Positions 61,037 to 64,000 of a stretch of 64,000 nucleotides of DNA are shown one piece after another. The first letter of the stretch is position 1. Every line of letters starts with the position of its first letter. A program made the position numbers and the translations under genes. This DNA comes from Methylosinus sp. H3A (GTDB lineage Bacteria; Pseudomonadota; Alphaproteobacteria; Rhizobiales; Beijerinckiaceae). The stretch is from positions 2,906,501 to 2,970,500 of the forward strand of contig NZ_JADNQW010000005.1 in NCBI RefSeq assembly GCF_015709455.1, written 5' to 3'. The notes beneath the pieces are model-generated. The model was given only the letters and a program-made list of their open reading frames with translations. It did not search any database and was not told the DNA's origin.

Positions 61037-61075
61037 GCGCGCACGGTATCATTCGATTCGAGGGACATAGCCCGC

Positions 61076-61696
61076 ATGGACCGTATTCTCGTCCTCCTCC
61101 GCCATGGCGAAAGCGAGTGGAACGCCAAGAACCTGTTCACGGGCTGGAAGAACCCCGATCTGACCCCCAAGGGCGTCGAGGAGGCGCGGCGCGCCGGACG
61201 CGAGCTGAAGCGCATCGACCTTCGCTTCAACATCGGCTTCACCTCGCTGCTGCTGCGCGCGCAGCACACGCTCGATCTCGCCTTTCATGAGCTCGGGCAG
61301 AGGGACGTGCCGGTCATCCGCAGCCGCTCGCTCAATGAGCGGCATTACGGCGACCTCTCCGGCCTCAACAAGGACGAGGCGCGCCAGCAATGGGGCGAGG
61401 AGCAGGTGCGGCTGTGGCGGCGCTCCTATGACGTCGCGCCGCCCGGCGGCGAGAGCCTCAAGGACACGGTGGCGCGCGTGCTGCCCTTCTATTGCCAGGA
61501 GATTCTGCCGCGCGCCATGCGCGGGGAGCGCGTGCTGGTCGCCGCCCATGGCAATTCGCTGCGGGCGCTGGCCATGGTGCTCGATCGGCTGACGCCCGAA
61601 ACGGTGTCCTCGCTCGAGATCTCCACCGGCGTGCCGATCGTCTATCGGCTCAATTCCGATTCGACCGTCGCGACCAAGGAAGTGCTCGACCGCTGA
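61076..61696 (+). CDS. gpmA: 2,3-bisphosphoglycerate-dependent phosphoglycerate mutase
   Basis: This 206-residue glycolytic/gluconeogenic enzyme interconverts 3- and 2-phosphoglycerate. [19 protein letters not shown] contains the phospho-histidine, [18 protein letters not shown] is the substrate region and [15 protein letters not shown] holds the second histidine. It is shorter than the E. coli form (about 250 residues), as usual in alphaproteobacteria. It is probably co-transcribed with dapB. Confidence 0.93.
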   Translation: MDRILVLLRHGESEWNAKNLFTGWKNPDLTPKGVEEARRAGRELKRIDLRFNIGFTSLLLRAQHTLDLAFHELGQRDVPVIRSRSLNERHYGDLSGLNKDEARQQWGEEQVRLWRRSYDVAPPGGESLKDTVARVLPFYCQEILPRAMRGERVLVAAHGNSLRALAMVLDRLTPETVSSLEISTGVPIVYRLNSDSTVATKEVLDR

Positions 61697-61729
61697 CGAT
61701 GGGGCCGCTCCCCGCAGGACGGAGCGACA

Positions 61730-62353
61730 ATGTTGGAGATCGAACCAGGCGTTCGCCTCTATCGCGGCTATTTCGACGCGGCCGCGCAGCTCGCCCTGTT
61801 GCGCGAGCTGGAGCGGACGATCGTCCGCGCGCCCCTGTTCACCCCGACCATGCCGCGCAGCGGGCAGCCTTTCTCTGTGCGTATGACCAATTGCGGCCCG
61901 CTCGGCTGGGTCAGCGACCAGACGCGCGGCTATCGTTACGAGGAGCGCCATCCGGAAACGGGCGAGCCCTGGCCGCCCCTCCCGCAAATGCTGCTCGAGG
62001 CGTGGGAGGCGCTCGCGGATTATCCGCATCCGCCGCAGGCCTGCCTCGTCAATTTCTATGCGCCGGAGGCGCGCATGGGGCTGCATCAGGATCGCGACGA
62101 GGCCGATTTCACCGCGCCGATTCTCTCCGTTTCCCTCGGCGCGGATTGCCGATTCCGTCTCGGCGGGGCCAAACGTTCCGATTCGTCGCAGGTCTTCGCG
62201 CTATCGTCCGGCGATGTGCTGACGCTCGGCGGGCCGGCGCGATTGCGCTTCCATGGCGTCGATCGGCTGTTACCGGAGCTCGCGCCGCAGCTCGCTTCGC
62301 CGCTTTTTGCTGCGGGCGGACGCATCAATCTGACGCTGCGCCGCGTTACCTGA
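61730..62353 (+). CDS. alkB: DNA/RNA demethylase AlkB
   Basis: This 207-residue Fe(II)/2-oxoglutarate dioxygenase removes N1-methyladenine and N3-methylcytosine. MGLHQDRDEADFTAPILSVS has the HxD metal motif, LRFHGVDRLL the distal histidine and GRINLTLRR the 2-oxoglutarate-binding Arg pair. VNFYAPEARMG is typical. It lies 33 bases after gpmA; there is no ada neighbour. Confidence 0.94.
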   Translation: MLEIEPGVRLYRGYFDAAAQLALLRELERTIVRAPLFTPTMPRSGQPFSVRMTNCGPLGWVSDQTRGYRYEERHPETGEPWPPLPQMLLEAWEALADYPHPPQACLVNFYAPEARMGLHQDRDEADFTAPILSVSLGADCRFRLGGAKRSDSSQVFALSSGDVLTLGGPARLRFHGVDRLLPELAPQLASPLFAAGGRINLTLRRVT

Positions 62354-62594
62354 GCGGGGTTTCGACGAAGCAGGGACGGGCTTTTGCTAAAAACCTCTGC
62401 TTCTCGCGAAGATTCTGAACGGCTGCTCGACGAGATTTCAGGCCCCGTTCAGCAAGGGGAGCATATTGTCACCAATAGCGCTCCGATATAGTTTCCCGGC
62501 CGCGGGATGAACGATCGGCGCAGGCGTCACGCCAGGGCCGGCAAATTAAGACAGTCGGTTCCCAGGGGACGACGCTTCGAGGAAAGGAACGAGG

Positions 62595-62993
62595 ATGAAA
62601 TCTGTGACCAGACTGGCGCTCGCTGCGGGCGTCGTTTTCGCCGCCATGGCCGGCCAGGCGATCGCCGCCGGCGATCCCGCGGCGGGCGAGAAGGTCTTCA
62701 ACAAGTGCAAGGCCTGCCATCAGGTCGGCGAGACCGCCAAGAACGCGGTCGCTCCGGAGCTGAACGGCATCAACGGCCGCAAGGCCGCCGCGGTCGAGGG
62801 CTACACCTATTCCGACGCTCTCAAGGGCGCCGGCATCACCTGGGACGAGGCCGTCTTCAAGGAATTCGTCAAGAATCCGAAGGCCAAGGTCGCCGGCACC
62901 AAAATGGTGTTCCCCGGCCTCGCCAAGGAGCAAGAGCAGGACGACGTCTGGGCCTATCTCAGCCAGTTCGGCGCGGACGGCAAGAAGAAGTAA
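62595..62993 (+). CDS. Cytochrome c2-type electron carrier
   Basis: This 132-residue periplasmic class I cytochrome c has a signal peptide ending GQAIAAGD, haem-binding CKACH at residues 38-42, and axial Met in AGTKMVFPG. The length (about 107 mature residues) and [16 protein letters not shown] suit c2/c550 types that carry electrons from the bc1 complex to an oxidase, or from methanol dehydrogenase in methylotrophs. It has its own terminator, so it is monocistronic. Confidence 0.9.
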   Translation: MKSVTRLALAAGVVFAAMAGQAIAAGDPAAGEKVFNKCKACHQVGETAKNAVAPELNGINGRKAAAVEGYTYSDALKGAGITWDEAVFKEFVKNPKAKVAGTKMVFPGLAKEQEQDDVWAYLSQFGADGKKK

Positions 62994-63018
62994 TCCGAGC
63001 ATTCCGTTCGGTTGGCGA

Positions 63019-63043
63019 AAGCGGCCCCTTCGGGCCGCTTTTT
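63019..63043 (+). terminator. Terminator of the cytochrome c gene
   Basis: AAGCGGCCC (63019-63027), loop CTTC, GGGCCGCTT (63032-63040), followed by TTTC and TTTT: a classic rho-independent terminator. Confidence 0.92.
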
Positions 63044-63096
63044 CTTTTGCCGGATCGGAGCTAAATGCCCTCGTGACGGGGCGAAGAGAGAGCCGA

Positions 63097-64000
63097 GTGA
63101 CGCGCAAGCCAGACGAAGTCCCAGCCGAGCTGATGCAGGAGCTCGCGACGCTGCCGGTGTTCTACGCGCTCGAAGGGCGGCGCGTCGTCGTCGCCGGCGG
63201 CTCGGATGGCGCGGCCTGGAAGGCCGACCTCGCCGCCGCGGCGGGCGCGAAGGTCGATGTCTTTACCGCGGCCCCGTCGCAACGTCTGAAGGAGCTCGCC
63301 GGAGCAAGGCCGCGCCTCACGCTCGTCGAGCGCGGCTGGCGCAAGGACGATCTCGCCGGCGCGGCGATGGCGCTCGCCGTCATCGAGGACGACGTGGAGG
63401 CGCAGGCGTTTCGCGACGCCGCCAAGGCGCATGGCGTTCCCGTCAATCTCACCGACCGGCCGGCGCTCAGCGATTTTCTCATGGGCGCCATCGTCAACCG
63501 CTCGCCGCTCGTCATAGGCGTCTCCACCAGCGGCGCCGCGCCGGCTTTCGCCCAGGCGGTGCGCGCGCGCGTCGAGACGCTCATACCGTCGAGCTTCTCC
63601 GCCTGGACCAAAGCGGCGCGCGCCTTTCGTCCGCGCGTTATGGCCTCGGGTCTCGATTTTTTCGCACGCCGCGACTTTTGGCGGCGTTTTACACGCGAGG
63701 CTTTCGCGCGTGTCGAACATGCGCCGCAGGACGAAGATCTCGACGCGCTGCTCGAGGAGACGCGCCGCGCCGATGAAGCCTCCGCGCGCGGCCGCGTGAC
63801 GCTGGTCGGGGCAGGGCCGGGCGATCCGGAGCTGCTGACGCTCAAAGGACTGCGCGCGCTCGTCGGCGCCGATGTCGTTCTCTTCGACGATCTGGTGCCG
63901 GCCGCGGTGCTCGATCTCGCGCGACGCGAGGCGACGCGCATCAATGTCGGCAAGCGCGGCTATGCGCCTTCGGTGAAGCAGGAGGAGATCACAGCCCTCT
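63097..64000 (+). CDS. cysG: Sirohaem synthase CysG, 3' end beyond the window
   Basis: The first 301 codons are visible. The N-terminal half (about 25-225) is precorrin-2 dehydrogenase/sirohydrochlorin ferrochelatase: [54 protein letters not shown] and the [16 protein letters not shown] region (each quoted in part). The SAM-dependent uroporphyrinogen III methyltransferase domain starts near residue 232 with [20 protein letters not shown]. The full protein makes sirohaem from uroporphyrinogen III for sulfite and nitrite reductases. GTG at 63097 gives the best start; an ATG at 63065 stops after three codons. The glycine motif GGSDGAA differs from the more usual GGGxVAxRK. Confidence 0.92.
   Translation, partial: MTRKPDEVPAELMQELATLPVFYALEGRRVVVAGGSDGAAWKADLAAAAGAKVDVFTAAPSQRLKELAGARPRLTLVERGWRKDDLAGAAMALAVIEDDVEAQAFRDAAKAHGVPVNLTDRPALSDFLMGAIVNRSPLVIGVSTSGAAPAFAQAVRARVETLIPSSFSAWTKAARAFRPRVMASGLDFFARRDFWRRFTREAFARVEHAPQDEDLDALLEETRRADEASARGRVTLVGAGPGDPELLTLKGLRALVGADVVLFDDLVPAAVLDLARREATRINVGKRGYAPSVKQEEITAL

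Noticed and set aside
62466..62495. Sigma-70-like promoter upstream of the cytochrome c gene (TTGTCA and TATAGT)
   Set aside because: The spacing is only 15 bases, so it is not convincing enough to list as a feature.

Overview
The window is a GC-rich, gene-dense stretch of an alphaproteobacterial chromosome. The gene content fits the order Hyphomicrobiales (Rhizobiales). Evidence includes the block rplM-rpsI-argC, the order rph-rdgB-hemW, a merR gene followed by tRNA-Pro, a bacterial transglutaminase-like cysteine protease, an Omp25/RopB-type surface protein, a TTAA-N7-TTAA (CtrA-type) box and polyhydroxybutyrate genes. A histidine kinase with a MEDS-type sensor domain and a locus that looks built for copper would suit a methylotroph or methanotroph of the Methylocystaceae. 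That placement is inference: no methane or methanol oxidation gene lies in the window.

Layout. 1-4213 is the succinate dehydrogenase operon sdhCDAB, entered inside sdhC, with a complete VapBC-type toxin-antitoxin pair between sdhA and sdhB. 4336-7624 holds a small exported protein, asd and a SulP transporter. 7721-12710 is a probable metal (copper) uptake locus: TonB receptor, DUF2946-like Cys/His protein, alpha/beta hydrolase, a protein resembling 'copper uptake system-associated' proteins and a TetR regulator. Two matching palindromes lie in front of its two minus-strand transcription units. 12822-14790 is phaA-phaB. 14905-20489 carries an orphan sensor kinase, an EF-G paralogue and a DUF2332 protein. 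20650-25364 holds an exported superoxide dismutase, rph-rdgB, an OmpA-type protein and hemW. A second TonB receptor follows at 25377-27893.

28023-35206 has an N6-adenine methyltransferase, a YARHG-type secreted protein, polyprenyl diphosphate synthase, a Spy/LTxxQ protein, acuI, a GreA/GreB-type factor, an orphan ParA-like ATPase with a Lys/Ala tail and rarA. 35738-42755 has an outer-membrane beta-barrel gene and a heavy-metal RND efflux set (adaptor, pump, TolC-type channel). 42825-47093 has an exported serine protease, a chorismate-lyase-like exported protein, ruvB, a Uma2 nuclease and a transglutaminase-like protease. 47299-52863 has an oxalate decarboxylase-type bicupin, rplM-rpsI-argC, ctaA, an intergenic palindromic repeat, a MerR regulator and tRNA-Pro(GGG). 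52988-64000 has small conserved proteins, apbC/mrp, a FadL-type porin, a TPP riboswitch with thiC, a six-cysteine exported protein, mog, dapB, gpmA, alkB, cytochrome c2 and the first part of cysG.

Most of the window is housekeeping: TCA cycle and respiration, lysine, arginine, thiamine and siroheme synthesis, ribosome and RNA maturation, DNA repair. The accessory interest lies in the toxin-antitoxin pair inside the sdh operon, the two-operator metal locus, the ParA-like gene with its CtrA-type box, and several small exported proteins with unusual promoters. No prophage, transposon, CRISPR array or rRNA gene was seen.
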